From Mycolicibacterium agri (GTDB taxonomy: Bacteria; Actinomycetota; Actinomycetes; Mycobacteriales; Mycobacteriaceae): 64,000 nt of DNA. Positions within the stretch are counted from its first letter, which is position 1. Each line of letters begins with the position of its first letter. Below are positions 17,344 to 28,953 of this stretch, one piece after another. The notes beneath the pieces are model-generated. The model was not told where the DNA came from and made no database searches. It worked only from the letters and a program-made list of their open reading frames with translations. The DNA lies in the NCBI RefSeq assembly GCF_002553505.1, contig NZ_PDCP01000011.1, forward strand, positions 57,505-121,504, written 5' to 3'. The position numbers and the translations under genes are program-made.

Positions 17344-19313
17344 TGGGCGCTCTCCTCGCTCTTGTCGTCCACACGGGCAAGTACGGTGCCGACGTCGACC
17401 TGTTGGCCCGGTTCGACGTTGAGTTCGGCGAGCACGCCGTCGTTCGGCGCCGCCACGGTGTGCTCCATCTTCATCGCCTCGAGCCAGATCAGCGGTTGGC
17501 CCGCCGTGACCGTGTCGCCCACCGCTGCGCCGATGCGCAGCACCGAACCGGGCATCGGTGCCACCAGCGAACCGTGCGCCAGCGCGGCGGACGGGTCGGA
17601 GAAGCGCGTCAGGACGGCGAATTGCACTGGGCCAAGAGGGGAGTCGACGAACACATCATTCCCGTACCGTGCCACCGAAAACGGCCGGTCGACGCCGTCG
17701 ACGGTCAGCACGACCTGATCGGGCGACGACGACAGCAGCCTCACCCCGTCGAAGTCCGGTAACTGGAGGCCAGAGCGGCTGAACCGGTAGCGCACCTCGT
17801 GCGTCTCGCCGGCGACGTCGGCGTAGCGCTTGGTCTGGAACGCCGACGGCAGGTTGCGCCACCCGCTCGGCGCAGTCGCCAAAACGTTTGCGGTAGACCG
17901 GTTCTGCGCCGCATCCGCCAGCGCGGCCGCCAACGCCGACAGCTTGACTGTGCCGGCATCGGCCAGGGGCGCTGAAAGTTCCGCGAGGCCGTGCGTGTCG
18001 AAGAATGCGGTGTCAGTGGCGCCGTCGATAAACGCGGGGTGGCGCAGCACGTTGACGAGAAGGTCGCGGTTGGTGCGCACACCGTGAATGCGAGTGCGGG
18101 CCAGCGCGTCGGCCAGCAAGCCGGCGGCCTGCCGTCGCGTCGGCGCATACGAGATGATCTTGGCCAGCATCGGGTCGTAGAACACCGACACCTCCGACCC
18201 GTCGACGACGCCGGTGTCGACACGGATGCCGATGCCATCGAACAAGCCGAATTGCGTTGTGGTGTTCGGCACTTCGAAGCGATATAGCTGACCGGCCTGT
18301 GGCTGCCAATCCTTCGCGGGGTCCTCGGCGTAGAGTCTCGCTTCGATGGAGTAGCCGCGCGACGGCGGCGGTTCCGGGTCGAGGTGGCCGCCGTCGGCGA
18401 CGTGGATCTGCAGCGCCACCAGGTCGAGGCCGGTGGTGGCCTCCGTCACCGGATGTTCCACCTGCAGCCGGGTGTTCATCTCGAGGAAGAAGAAGTCGCC
18501 GTTGTCGTCGGCCATGAACTCGACGGTGCCCGCGCCCGTGTAACCGATCGCACTGGCGGCCTGCCTGGCCGCGTCGAACAGCTTGTCCCGCATGCCCGGT
18601 ATGCGTTTCACCAGCGGTGACGGCGCCTCTTCGATGATCTTCTGGTGCCGCCGCTGGATCGAGCACTCGCGTTCGCCGACGGCCCATACGGTGCCGTGCG
18701 CGTCGGCCAGTATCTGCACCTCGACGTGGTGGCCCGTGGCCAGGTAGCGCTCGCAGAACACGGTCGGATCACCGAACGCGGCCTGCGCCTCGCGGCGGGC
18801 CGCCTCGACTTGTGCTGGCAACTCCGACAATTCGCGCACCACACGCATGCCGCGCCCGCCCCCACCCGCCGACGCCTTGATCAGCACCGGCAACTGGCCG
18901 GCGGTCACGGCGTCGGGATCGAGTTCGTCGAGCACGGGCACGCCCGCGGCGGCCATCATCTTCTTGGCTTCGATCTTGGAGCCCATCGCGGACACCGCAG
19001 CCACAGGAGGCCCGATCCACGTCAGCCCCGCGTCAATCACCGCTTCCGCGAAATAGGGATTCTCCGAGAGGAATCCGTAACCGGGATGCACCGCGTCGGC
19101 GCCGGAGGCGCGCGCCGCCGCGATCACCTGCGCCGCGTCGAGATACCCGTTGCGGCCGTCGAGTCGCACCCTGGCATCGGCGTCCGCCACGTGCGGCGCA
19201 TCCACATCAGGATCGGTGTAGACGGCGACGGTGCCGATGCCTAGGCGACGGCACGTCGCGAACACCCTGCGAGCGATCTCGGAGCGGTTGGCGACCAGAA
19301 CCCGGCTGACCAT
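17340..19313 (-). CDS. accA2: Acyl-CoA carboxylase alpha chain: biotin carboxylase plus BCCP
   Basis: 657 residues from ATG 19313 (MVSRVLVANRSEIARRVF, the normal start). Order: biotin carboxylase N-domain, ATP-grasp with the glycine-rich loop KASAGGGGRGM, C-domain, a linker, and the C-terminal biotinyl domain with EAMKMEH (biotin on Lys615). Carboxylates biotin from bicarbonate and ATP for the beta chain encoded 5 bp upstream. A single polypeptide with both BC and BCCP is typical of propionyl-, methylcrotonyl- and geranyl-CoA carboxylases. Confidence 0.93.
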   Translation of the reverse strand: MVSRVLVANRSEIARRVFATCRRLGIGTVAVYTDPDVDAPHVADADARVRLDGRNGYLDAAQVIAAARASGADAVHPGYGFLSENPYFAEAVIDAGLTWIGPPVAAVSAMGSKIEAKKMMAAAGVPVLDELDPDAVTAGQLPVLIKASAGGGGRGMRVVRELSELPAQVEAARREAQAAFGDPTVFCERYLATGHHVEVQILADAHGTVWAVGERECSIQRRHQKIIEEAPSPLVKRIPGMRDKLFDAARQAASAIGYTGAGTVEFMADDNGDFFFLEMNTRLQVEHPVTEATTGLDLVALQIHVADGGHLDPEPPPSRGYSIEARLYAEDPAKDWQPQAGQLYRFEVPNTTTQFGLFDGIGIRVDTGVVDGSEVSVFYDPMLAKIISYAPTRRQAAGLLADALARTRIHGVRTNRDLLVNVLRHPAFIDGATDTAFFDTHGLAELSAPLADAGTVKLSALAAALADAAQNRSTANVLATAPSGWRNLPSAFQTKRYADVAGETHEVRYRFSRSGLQLPDFDGVRLLSSSPDQVVLTVDGVDRPFSVARYGNDVFVDSPLGPVQFAVLTRFSDPSAALAHGSLVAPMPGSVLRIGAAVGDTVTAGQPLIWLEAMKMEHTVAAPNDGVLAELNVEPGQQVDVGTVLARVDDKSEESAQ

Positions 19314-19318
19314 GGCGC

Positions 19319-20914
19319 TCACATCCGGAAGACGCCGAAGTTCGACGTCCCCTTGATCGGCCCATTCGCGATCGCGGACAGACACATTCCCAACACCGTA
19401 CGGGTGTCGCGCGGATCGATGACGCCGTCGTCGTACAGCATTCCCGACAGCACCATCGGCAGCGACTCGGCCTCGATCTGGCCCTCGACCGCGGCCCGCA
19501 TCGCGGCGTCGGCATCCTCGTCGACCTGCTGGCAGCGCGCCTCGGCCGCGGCCCTGTTGACGATCGACAGCACACCCGCCAGTTGCGCGCCGCCCATCAC
19601 CGCGGACTTGGCCGACGGCCATGCGAACAGGAACCGGGGGTCGTACGCGCGCCCGCACATGCCGTAGTGACCCGCGCCGTAGGAGGCGCCGATCAGCAGC
19701 GAGATGTGGGGGACCGTGGAGTTCGACACGGCGTTGATCATCATCGAGCCGTGTTTGATCATCCCGCCTTCCTCGTACTTTTTGCCGACCATGTACCCGG
19801 TCGTGTTGTGCAGGAACAACAGTGGCGTGTCGGAGCGGTTCGCCAGCTGGATGAACTGCGTCGCCTTCTGCGACTCTTCGCTGAACAGCACACCGCGGTG
19901 GTTGGCGAGGATGCCGATCGGATAGCCGTGCAGCGTTGCCCAGCCGGTGACCAACGACGAGCCGTAGAGCGGCTTGAACTCGTCGAAATCCGAGCCGTCG
20001 ACGATGCGGGCGATCACGTCGCGCGGGTCGAACGGGATGCGCAGATCCGGCGGCACGATGCCGACCAGTTCCTCGGCGTCGTACAAGGGCTCGGTGACCG
20101 GACCAGGCGGCGGGCCCTGCTTGCGCCAGTTCAGCCGCGCCACGATGCGGCGCCCGATCCGGATGCAGTCGAGCTCGTCGACCGCGAAGTAGTCGGCCAG
20201 ACCCGATGTGCGGGTGTGCATTTCGGCACCGCCGAGGGATTCGTCGTCGGACTCCTCGCCAGTGGCCATCTTCACCAGCGGCGGTCCGGCCAGGAACACC
20301 TTCGAGCGTTCCTTGATCATCACCACGTGATCGGACATGCCGGGGATGTACGCGCCGCCTGCGGTGGAGTTGCCGAACACCAACGCGATCGTCGGGATGC
20401 CCGCCGCCGACAGCCTGGTGAGGTCGCGGAACCCCCGTCCGCCGGGGATGAAGATCTCCTTCTGGGTCGGTAGGTCGGCGCCGCCGGACTCCACCAGAGA
20501 GATCAGGGGCAACCGGTTCTCGAACGCAATCTGGTTGGCGCGCAATTGCTTCTTCAGCGTCCACGGATTGGAGGTGCCGCCCTTGACCGTCGGGTCATTG
20601 GCCACCAGCATGCACTCGACGCCTTCGACGACGCCGATGCCGGTGACCACGCTTGCGCCGACGGTGAAGTTGGTGCCCCATGCCGCAAGCGGGCTCAATT
20701 CCAGGAACGGCGAGTCCGGGTCGAGGAGCATCTCGATGCGCTCGCGCGCGGTCATCTTGCCGCGGTCGTGGTGGCGCTTGACGTACTTCTCGCCGCCACC
20801 GGCGAGCGCCTTGGCGTGCTCGGCGTCGAGCTCGGCCAGCTTGGCCGTCATGGCCTCCGCCGCTTCGTTGAACGCAGGCGATCGGGGGTCAAGCGTCGAC
20901 GCCAGGGTGGTCAT
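19319..20914 (-). CDS. accD2: Acyl-CoA carboxylase beta chain (carboxyltransferase)
   Basis: 531 residues from ATG 20914. Crotonase-like N and C carboxyltransferase domains; oxyanion-hole glycine segments NSTAGGAYIPGMSD and GASYGAGHYGMCGRAYDP; also FLHNTTGYMVGKKYEEGGMIKHG. The set resembles methylcrotonyl/geranyl-CoA carboxylase beta chains more than propionyl-CoA chains. The segment before SAAGIP reads RDLTRL rather than the NQA-containing motif I associate with methylcrotonyl enzymes, so the acyl group is open. Overlaps fadE13 by 4 bp. Confidence 0.92.
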   Translation of the reverse strand: MTTLASTLDPRSPAFNEAAEAMTAKLAELDAEHAKALAGGGEKYVKRHHDRGKMTARERIEMLLDPDSPFLELSPLAAWGTNFTVGASVVTGIGVVEGVECMLVANDPTVKGGTSNPWTLKKQLRANQIAFENRLPLISLVESGGADLPTQKEIFIPGGRGFRDLTRLSAAGIPTIALVFGNSTAGGAYIPGMSDHVVMIKERSKVFLAGPPLVKMATGEESDDESLGGAEMHTRTSGLADYFAVDELDCIRIGRRIVARLNWRKQGPPPGPVTEPLYDAEELVGIVPPDLRIPFDPRDVIARIVDGSDFDEFKPLYGSSLVTGWATLHGYPIGILANHRGVLFSEESQKATQFIQLANRSDTPLLFLHNTTGYMVGKKYEEGGMIKHGSMMINAVSNSTVPHISLLIGASYGAGHYGMCGRAYDPRFLFAWPSAKSAVMGGAQLAGVLSIVNRAAAEARCQQVDEDADAAMRAAVEGQIEAESLPMVLSGMLYDDGVIDPRDTRTVLGMCLSAIANGPIKGTSNFGVFRM

Positions 20915-22055
20915 GCCTGATATCCAAGCGTCTTGGCGGCCAACGAGGTGAGGATTTCGGTGGTCCCGCCGCCGATGCCGAGGATCCGCATGTCGCGATA
21001 CTGCCGCTCGACTTCGGATTCCGCCATGTAGCCCATGCCGCCGAACAGCTGCACCGCCTGGTTGGCCACCCACTCGCCTGCCTCGACGGCGGTGTTCTTG
21101 GCGAAGCACACCTCGGTGATCAGGTTGGTGTCGCCTGCGAGCTGCCGCTCGAGGACGTTGCGGGTGTAGACCCGCGCGACATCGACCCGGCGCGCCATCT
21201 CCGACAGCGTGTTCTGCACCGACTGCCGGGAAATCAGCGGCTTGCCGAACGTCTCGCGGTTGCGGCACCACTCGACGGTGAGGTCCAGGCAGCGCTGCGC
21301 GCTGGCGTACGCCTGCACGGCCAGGCCGACCCGTTCGGAGACGAACGCCGAGGCGATCTGCACGAAGCCGGTGTTCTCCTCGCCGATGAGGTTCTCGACG
21401 GGCACGCGGACGTCGGTGTAGGACAGCTCGGCGGTGTCCGAGGACCGCCAGCCCATCTTCTCGAGCTTGCGGGTGACCTCGAAGCCCGGTGTGCCCTTGT
21501 CGACGACGATCAGCGAAATACCCGCTGCGCCAGGGCCTCCCGTACGGGCAGCGGTGACGACGAAGTCGGCGCGCACGCCCGAGGTGATGTAGGTTTTGGC
21601 GCCGTTGATGACGTAGTGGTCACCGTCGCGGACCGCCTTGGTGGTGAGGTGCCCGACGTCGGACCCGCCGCCGGGCTCGGTGATGGCCAGCGAGCCGATC
21701 TTCTCGCCGCGCAGCGTGGGCCGCACGTAGGTGTCGATCAACCGCTGGTCACCGAACGCGACCATGTGCGGCACGGCGATCCCGCTGGTGAACAGCGACG
21801 CGAACACACCGCCGGGCGCGCCGGCGTAATGCATCTCCTCGCAGATGATCAGCGTGTCGGCGCCGTCGCCGCCACCTCCGCCGACGTCTTCTGGGAACCC
21901 GGCGCCCAGCAGGCCCGCTTCACCGGCCTTGAGGTGCAGCTCGCGCGGCAGCATGCCTTCGTGTTCCCACTCATCGACGTGTGGCAGCACTTCGCGTTCG
22001 GTGAACGCGCGCACGGCTTTACGCAGTTCTTCGCGCTCGGGTGTCTGCCAGATAC

Positions 22056-22059
<4 letters not shown>
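20911..22059 (-). CDS. fadE13: Acyl-CoA dehydrogenase (FadE13-like)
   Basis: 382 residues from ATG 22059, whose start overlaps the stop of the upstream AtuA-like gene. Motifs: LAITEPGGGSDVG, VINGAKTYITSG, QLFGGMGYMAES. The C-terminal motif is GIGGGTTEIL, so the usual catalytic Glu is replaced by Gly; SERVGLA near residue 240 offers an isovaleryl-type Glu instead. In this operon it parallels AtuD/citronellyl-CoA dehydrogenase or LiuA; the substrate is inferred only. Confidence 0.9.
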
Positions 22060-23741
<1,682 letters not shown>

Positions 23742-23748
23742 CGGCCCG

Positions 23749-23845
23749 CTCCTCGCGTCCGCAGTGTCCCTATTGCTCCTCGCGTCCGCAGTGTCCCTAT
23801 TGCTCCTCGCGTCCGCAGTGTCCCTATTGCTCCTCGCGCCCGCAG
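23749..23845. repeat. 27-bp tandem repeat (3.6 copies) carrying ribosome-binding sites
   Basis: Three exact 27-bp units (23749-23775, 23776-23802, 23803-23829) and a 16-bp partial copy with one change (23830-23845). On the minus strand each unit contains GCGAGGAG; the copy nearest the AtuA-like gene places GAGGAG 7 nt before its GTG start. The unit is a multiple of 3 and has no in-frame stop. Confidence 0.9.
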
Positions 23846-24028
23846 GTGCCACGCGCGTCCTCCTTCGACCAGCGCCCCGTGCGCGCCAACCAACCGGTAG
23901 GTTAGTCGCTGTTGCAGGCCCGCCGTCAAGGCACCCCTCCCGCGGTTTTGGCGTGATCAGTGTCGCCGGGCGAGACTTTTCAGGCCGAAACCGCGCAGTT
24001 CGGCGGCTACGCTGAGGTAGGGGTACGC

Positions 24029-24220
24029 ATGGATTGGTTCGCATGGATCGTGTTGGCCGCGCTGGCAACGGCGACGGTCGTGTGGCTCGTGCGCCGTTTT
24101 CGCGCCGAGAACCGCCGGATCGACGGCCTCCTGCGTGACTTCGACCGCGAGAACCCCCGCCGCGAACCCGGTTCCCCGTCGCCGGCTCGGCGGCTCGCCG
24201 GCCTGCGCCGTCGCCGGTAG
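24029..24220 (+). CDS. Small single-pass membrane protein, unknown function
   Basis: 63 residues from ATG 24029, preceded by a purine-rich GAGGTAGGGG site. One membrane helix (residues 4-22, FAWIVLAALATATVVWLV) and a basic, Arg-rich cytoplasmic tail (RRFRAENRRIDGLLRDFDREN). No family recognised. Lies between the AtuA-like operon (divergent) and rpmF (same strand, 100 bp apart). Confidence 0.6.
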   Translation: MDWFAWIVLAALATATVVWLVRRFRAENRRIDGLLRDFDRENPRREPGSPSPARRLAGLRRRR

Positions 24221-24320
24221 TGGCCGTTTTGGCGGCTCCGCAGGTCACCGGCTATCCTGAAGTGCAATTGCCGTCGCCGAACTCTGCGCGGCAGCACCCC
24301 CTCACGAGGAGCTTCTAACA

Positions 24321-24494
24321 ATGGCTGTGCCCAAGCGCAGGATGTCGCGCGCGAACACCCGTCATCGTCGCGCGCAGTGGAAGGCCAAGCGCACCGAACT
24401 CGTCGGTGTGACCGTCGCAGGCCAGCAGCACAAGGTGCCGCGTCGTCTGCTCAAAGCCGCCCGGCTCGGACTGATTGACCTCGACCGTCGCTAA
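24321..24494 (+). CDS. rpmF: 50S ribosomal protein L32
   Basis: 57 residues starting [17 protein letters not shown] and ending [17 protein letters not shown], the full mycobacterial L32. GAGGAG stands 8 nt before the ATG. It lacks the four zinc-binding cysteines found in some L32 forms, so it is a zinc-independent (C-) version. The same place before mprA is occupied in M. tuberculosis. Confidence 0.95.
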   Translation: MAVPKRRMSRANTRHRRAQWKAKRTELVGVTVAGQQHKVPRRLLKAARLGLIDLDRR

Positions 24495-24636
24495 CCGCCG
24501 CTGGCCAACGGCCCTCCGGCGTCTGTTTGCTAAACGCCACAAGCTGTCGGCGCGTCTTGTCGGCGCCGACTTTCCCCCGCACGCGGGAGGTGCCCCCACA
24601 ACGCGGTGTTCCGCCGCTAGATCGTCGTCGGCGCGT

Positions 24637-24655
24637 CTCTTAGGCCACTCTCAGG
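24637..24655 (+). promoter_or_regulatory. MprA-box-like direct repeat upstream of mprA
   Basis: CTCTTAGG and CTCTCAGG separated by 3 bp (11-bp period, one helical turn), 17 bp before the mprA GTG. The loosely conserved 8-bp direct repeat agrees with the known MprA box, and a second copy of the same layout precedes pepD. Suggests autoregulation. Confidence 0.65.
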
Positions 24656-24671
24656 CGATGGGTTAACACTG

Positions 24672-25364
24672 GTGGCCGTGCGAATCCTTGTCGTCGACGA
24701 CGACCGTGCTGTGCGCGAATCCCTGCGCCGCTCGCTGTCCTTCAACGGCTACTCCGTCGCGCTGGCCCAGGACGGCGTCGAGGCGCTGGAGCTGATCGCC
24801 AGCGACCGCCCCGACGCGCTGGTGCTCGACGTGATGATGCCGAAGCTGGACGGCCTCGAGGTGTGCCGTCAGCTCCGCAGCACCGGCGATGACCTGCCCA
24901 TTCTCGTGCTGACCGCGCGCGACTCGGTCTCCGAGCGCGTCGCAGGCCTCGACGCGGGCGCTGACGACTATCTGCCCAAGCCGTTCGCGCTTGAGGAGTT
25001 GCTCGCGCGCATGCGGGCGCTGCTGCGCCGCACCACACCCGACGACGCAGCCGAATCGCCCGCGATGACGTTCGCCGACCTCACCCTGGACCCCGTCACC
25101 CGCGAGGTGACGCGTGGGCAGCGCCAGATCAGCCTCACCCGCACCGAGTTCGCGCTGCTGGAGATGCTGATCGCCAATCCCAGGCGCGTGCTCACCCGCA
25201 GCCGCATCCTCGAAGAGGTGTGGGGCTTCGATTTCCCGACATCCGGCAACGCCCTGGAGGTGTACGTCGGGTATTTGCGCCGCAAGACAGAGGCGGAAGG
25301 CGAGCCGCGGCTGATCCACACCGTGCGCGGGGTGGGTTACGTGCTGCGTGAGACACCGCCGTGA
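24672..25364 (+). CDS. mprA: Envelope-stress response regulator MprA
   Basis: 230 residues from GTG 24672. OmpR/PhoB family: receiver domain with acidic pocket Asp9-Asp11, phospho-acceptor Asp53 (LVLDVMMP) and the Lys of [15 protein letters not shown]-terminal winged helix ([36 protein letters not shown]). Known in M. tuberculosis to activate itself, pepD and sigE under envelope stress. mprB follows and overlaps or abuts. Confidence 0.96.
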   Translation: MAVRILVVDDDRAVRESLRRSLSFNGYSVALAQDGVEALELIASDRPDALVLDVMMPKLDGLEVCRQLRSTGDDLPILVLTARDSVSERVAGLDAGADDYLPKPFALEELLARMRALLRRTTPDDAAESPAMTFADLTLDPVTREVTRGQRQISLTRTEFALLEMLIANPRRVLTRSRILEEVWGFDFPTSGNALEVYVGYLRRKTEAEGEPRLIHTVRGVGYVLRETPP

Positions 25365-25395
25365 TGCGCGCGTGCGCACAGAACCGACAGACCTG

Positions 25396-26862
25396 ATGGC
25401 TACATATCGACCCCTTCCACTCCGGCCCAGTTCGCTTCCCGAGCCCACATCGCTGTCGCTGCGCTGGCGGGTGATGCTGCTCGCGATGTCGATGGTCGCG
25501 ATGGTCGTGGTGTTGATGGCGCTGGCCGTCTACGTCGTGGTCTCCAGGGCGCTCTACGACGACATCGACAACCAACTGCACAGCCGGGCCCGGCTGCTGA
25601 TCGAAAGCGGCTCGCTGGCCGCCGATCCCGGCAAGGCCATCGAGGGCACCGCGTACTCCGACGTCAACGCGATGCTGATCAACCCGGGCCGATCCATCTA
25701 CACCGCCAACCAGCAGGGCCAGAAGCTGCCCATCGGTCAGCAGGAGCGTGACGTCATATCCGGCGAGCTGCTGTTGTCGCTGCGCACCGCCGACCATCAA
25801 CGGATCCTGGCCGTTCATCTGAACAACGGCAGCTCGCTGTTGATCTCGAAGAGCCTGGCGCCCACCGGCAAGGTGCTCAAACGGTTGGGCACCGTGCTGC
25901 TCATCGTCGGCGGCATCGGCGTGGCGATCGCGGCGTTCGCGGGCGGGATGGTGGCCCGCGCGGGATTGAGACCGGTGGCCCGGCTCACCGAAGCCGCCGA
26001 ACGGGTGGCCCGCACCGACGACCTGCGCCCGATACCCGTCGTCGGCAGCGACGAATTAGCCCGTCTCACCGAGGCTTTCAACATGATGCTGCGTGGGCTC
26101 GCCGAGTCCCGCGAGCGTCAGGCCCGACTCGTCACCGACGCAGGCCACGAGTTGCGCACCCCGCTGACGTCGCTGCGCACCAACGTCGAGCTGTTGATGG
26201 CCGCGCAGGAACCCGGCGCGCCGCGGCTGCCCGAGGAGGAGATGGCCGAGCTTCGCGCCGACGTCATCGCCCAGATCGAGGAATTGTCCACTCTGGTGGG
26301 CGATTTGGTGGATCTCACCCGCGACGACGCAGGCAGCGTCGTGCACGAGCAAGTCGACATGTCCGAGATCGTCGACCGCTGCCTTGAGCGAGTCCGTCGT
26401 CGCCGCAACGACATTGAGTTCGACATCGACGTCATCCCGTGGCAGGTTTACGGCGACGCCGCCGGGCTGTCGCGCGCCGTGCTGAACCTGCTCGACAACG
26501 CCGCGAAGTGGAGTCCGCCCAACGGTCGCGTCGGCGTGCGGCTCACGCAGCTCGATCCGGTGCACGCCGAACTCGTCGTCTCCGACTTCGGCCCCGGCAT
26601 CCCGCCGCATGAACGTCAGCTGGTGTTCGAGCGGTTCTTCCGCTCGGCGCAGGCGCGTGCGATGCCGGGCTCGGGCCTGGGTCTGGCGATCGTCAAACAA
26701 GTTGTGCTGCGGCACGGCGGCGCGCTTCGGGTGGAGGACACCGTGCCGGGCGGGCAGCCGCCGGGCACATCGATTTTCGTCCTGCTGCCCGGGCGGCCGA
26801 TCGCCGCGACACGGCCCGCTGATGTCGACACTCAACCGGTTACCAACGTCGACAATGGGTAA
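25396..26862 (+). CDS. mprB: Envelope-stress sensor histidine kinase MprB
   Basis: 488 residues from ATG 25396; GTG 25348 or 25372 (overlapping mprA) are also possible. Two membrane spans (about 27-50 and 160-182) flank an extracytoplasmic sensor domain with SLAADPGKAIEGTAYSD, nearly identical to the M. tuberculosis protein. Then HAMP, the H-box with His251 (DAGHELRTPLTSLRTN), N-box NLLDNAAKW and G-boxes DFGPGIP and GSGLGLAI. Partner of MprA; in M. tuberculosis the sensor domain contacts DnaK. Confidence 0.95.
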   Translation: MATYRPLPLRPSSLPEPTSLSLRWRVMLLAMSMVAMVVVLMALAVYVVVSRALYDDIDNQLHSRARLLIESGSLAADPGKAIEGTAYSDVNAMLINPGRSIYTANQQGQKLPIGQQERDVISGELLLSLRTADHQRILAVHLNNGSSLLISKSLAPTGKVLKRLGTVLLIVGGIGVAIAAFAGGMVARAGLRPVARLTEAAERVARTDDLRPIPVVGSDELARLTEAFNMMLRGLAESRERQARLVTDAGHELRTPLTSLRTNVELLMAAQEPGAPRLPEEEMAELRADVIAQIEELSTLVGDLVDLTRDDAGSVVHEQVDMSEIVDRCLERVRRRRNDIEFDIDVIPWQVYGDAAGLSRAVLNLLDNAAKWSPPNGRVGVRLTQLDPVHAELVVSDFGPGIPPHERQLVFERFFRSAQARAMPGSGLGLAIVKQVVLRHGGALRVEDTVPGGQPPGTSIFVLLPGRPIAATRPADVDTQPVTNVDNG

Positions 26863-26908
26863 GCGGCCGAAAACGGCCGCTCGGAAGTCTGGGTATCTGC
26901 CGAACAAG

Positions 26909-26927
26909 TTCTAAGAGGATTCTCAGG
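26909..26927 (+). promoter_or_regulatory. MprA-box-like direct repeat upstream of pepD
   Basis: TTCTAAGA and TTCTCAGG separated by 3 bp, 92 bp before the pepD start and with the same 11-bp period as the mprA copy. pepD is a known MprA target in M. tuberculosis, so this is probably its operator. Confidence 0.65.
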
Positions 26928-27019
26928 CCCTCCGGGCAACGTGGGGACGCAGTGCTTCGTTAAACGAATGACGACCCTGTTGATCCGCGGAAGTACTCGT
27001 AGAAAGAGCCCGTAGCGAT

Positions 27020-28375
27020 ATGACGAATCACCCGAGGTATTCACCGCCGCCGCAACACGGCCGCCGGCCGGGCGACGATCGCACGGCGGTATATCCCGGA
27101 CAGCACGGGCACCCCGGTTATCAGCAGAACCCCTACGACTGGCGCTACGCCACTCAACAGCAGGCCGCCGCCCAACAGGCCCAGCAGCGTGCCCAGCACC
27201 AGCACGGCTACCGCCAGCCATACGACCCCTACCGCGGCGCACCCCAGCAGCCACACCAGCTCCCGCACCAGCCCATGCCGCAGCCGCGGCCGCAGAACCG
27301 GCCACGCGCAGGCGCGTTGATCGTCGGCGCACTGGCGATCGCCGTCGTGTCGGCGGGCATCGGCGGCGGCGTCGCGCTGGTGGCCGCGCCTGACACCCCG
27401 TCGGCCGGCGGAACCCAGGTGACCGCGGCGCCCAGCGTGCCGGCCGCCAGCCTGCCCGCCGGGTCCGTCGAGCAGGTTGCCGCCAAGGTCGTGCCGAGCG
27501 TGGTGAAACTCGAGACCGACATGGGTCGCGCCTCTGAAGAGGGCTCCGGCATCATCCTGTCCTCCGACGGGCTGATCCTGACCAACAACCACGTCGTCGC
27601 GGCCGCCAAGGGTGGCGATACCACCGTCACGTTCGCGGACGGGCGCACCACCAGCTTCACCCTCGTCGGCGCCGACCCCAGCAGCGACATCGCCGTAGTG
27701 AAAGCCAAGAACGTCTCCGATCTCACCCCGATCACCATCGGGTCGTCGGCCAACCTGAAGGTGGGCCAGGACGTCGTCGCGATCGGTTCGCCTCTCGGCC
27801 TCGAGGGCACGGTCACCACCGGCATCATCAGCGCGCTGAACCGGCCGGTGGCTGCGGGCGGCGACATCCGCAACCAGAACACCGTCCTCGACGCGATCCA
27901 AACCGATGCCGCGATCAACCCCGGTAACTCCGGCGGCGCGCTGGTGAACATGAACGGCGAACTCGTCGGCGTCAACTCGGCGATCGCCACACTCGGTGGC
28001 GCGTCGGCCGATGCGCAGAGCGGTTCCATCGGGTTGGGTTTCGCGATTCCGATCGATCAGGCCAAGCGCATCGCTGACGAACTGATCCAGACCGGGCGCG
28101 CATCCCACGCGTCACTCGGTGTGCAGGTGGGCAATGACGCGTCGACCCAAGGCGCCAAAATCGTCGAGGTCACCGACGGCGGCGCGGCCGCGGCCGCGGG
28201 CCTGCCCAGCGGCGTCATCGTGACCAAGGTCGACGACCGTGTGATCGGCAGCGCCGACGCCCTGGTCGCCGCGGTCCGCTCCAAGGCACCCGGCGAGAAG
28301 GTCACGCTGACATACATCGATTCGGCCGGCAAACCCCAGACCGTGCAGGTGACTCTCGGAAAGGCGCAGCAATGA
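27020..28375 (+). CDS. pepD: HtrA-like serine protease PepD
   Basis: 451 residues. Cytoplasmic Gln/His/Pro-rich N-terminus (about 1-92), one membrane span (about 95-117), trypsin-like domain with the full triad His191 (TNNHVVAA), Asp223 (SDIAVV) and Ser304 (NPGNSGGAL), and a C-terminal PDZ domain (about 355-450). A membrane-anchored extracytoplasmic quality-control protease in the MprAB/SigE network. The stop overlaps a possible upstream start of moaB2. Confidence 0.94.
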   Translation: MTNHPRYSPPPQHGRRPGDDRTAVYPGQHGHPGYQQNPYDWRYATQQQAAAQQAQQRAQHQHGYRQPYDPYRGAPQQPHQLPHQPMPQPRPQNRPRAGALIVGALAIAVVSAGIGGGVALVAAPDTPSAGGTQVTAAPSVPAASLPAGSVEQVAAKVVPSVVKLETDMGRASEEGSGIILSSDGLILTNNHVVAAAKGGDTTVTFADGRTTSFTLVGADPSSDIAVVKAKNVSDLTPITIGSSANLKVGQDVVAIGSPLGLEGTVTTGIISALNRPVAAGGDIRNQNTVLDAIQTDAAINPGNSGGALVNMNGELVGVNSAIATLGGASADAQSGSIGLGFAIPIDQAKRIADELIQTGRASHASLGVQVGNDASTQGAKIVEVTDGGAAAAAGLPSGVIVTKVDDRVIGSADALVAAVRSKAPGEKVTLTYIDSAGKPQTVQVTLGKAQQ

Positions 28376-28458
28376 CCATTGCCCCCGGAACGACATCAAT
28401 CTTGCCCTTCTTGAGAGTGGCCGCGCCCTCGTCTGACACCACATATACGGTGGCAGTC

Positions 28459-28953
28459 ATGGAACAACCAGGGGAGTTGGTTGGACGCGCACTTGTCGTG
28501 GTGGTCGATGACCGCACCGCCCACGGCGAGGAGGACCACAGCGGTCCGTTGGTCACCGAACTGCTCAACGAGGCGGGTTTTGTGGTCGACGGTGTCGTCG
28601 TGGTGGCCGCCGACGAGGTGGAGATCCGCAACGCACTGAACACCGCGGTGATCGGCGGCGTCGATCTGGTGGTGTCGGTCGGGGGGACCGGGGTGACGCC
28701 GCGTGACGTGACGCCGGAGGCGACGCGCGACATCTTGGATCGCGAACTGCTCGGCATCGCCGAGGCGCTGCGCGCATCGGGCCTGGCCGCCGGAATCACG
28801 GATGCGGCGCTGTCGCGCGGCCTGGCAGGCATCTCGGGCAGCACGCTGGTCGTCAACATCGCGGGATCGCGCTCGGCCGTGCGCGACGGCATGGCCACGC
28901 TGAACCCGCTCGCCACCCAGATCATCGGGCAGCTATCCAGCTTGGAGATCTAA
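28459..28953 (+). CDS. moaB2: Molybdopterin-binding MogA/MoaB-family protein (MoaB2)
   Basis: 164 residues from ATG 28459 (MEQPGELVGRALVVVVDDRT), matching the M. tuberculosis MoaB2 start. ATG 28372, overlapping the pepD stop, would add 29 unrelated residues. Has the pterin-binding motifs SVGGTGVTPRDVTPEA and GISGSTLVVNIAGS. Expected to adenylylate molybdopterin; in M. tuberculosis MoaB2 is linked with MprAB/pepD and has been reported to bind SigE. Gene order is conserved. Confidence 0.9.
   Translation: MEQPGELVGRALVVVVDDRTAHGEEDHSGPLVTELLNEAGFVVDGVVVVAADEVEIRNALNTAVIGGVDLVVSVGGTGVTPRDVTPEATRDILDRELLGIAEALRASGLAAGITDAALSRGLAGISGSTLVVNIAGSRSAVRDGMATLNPLATQIIGQLSSLEI

Noticed and set aside
23749..23845. 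27-bp repeats as a CRISPR array
   Set aside because: Units are directly adjacent with no spacers and no cas genes nearby.
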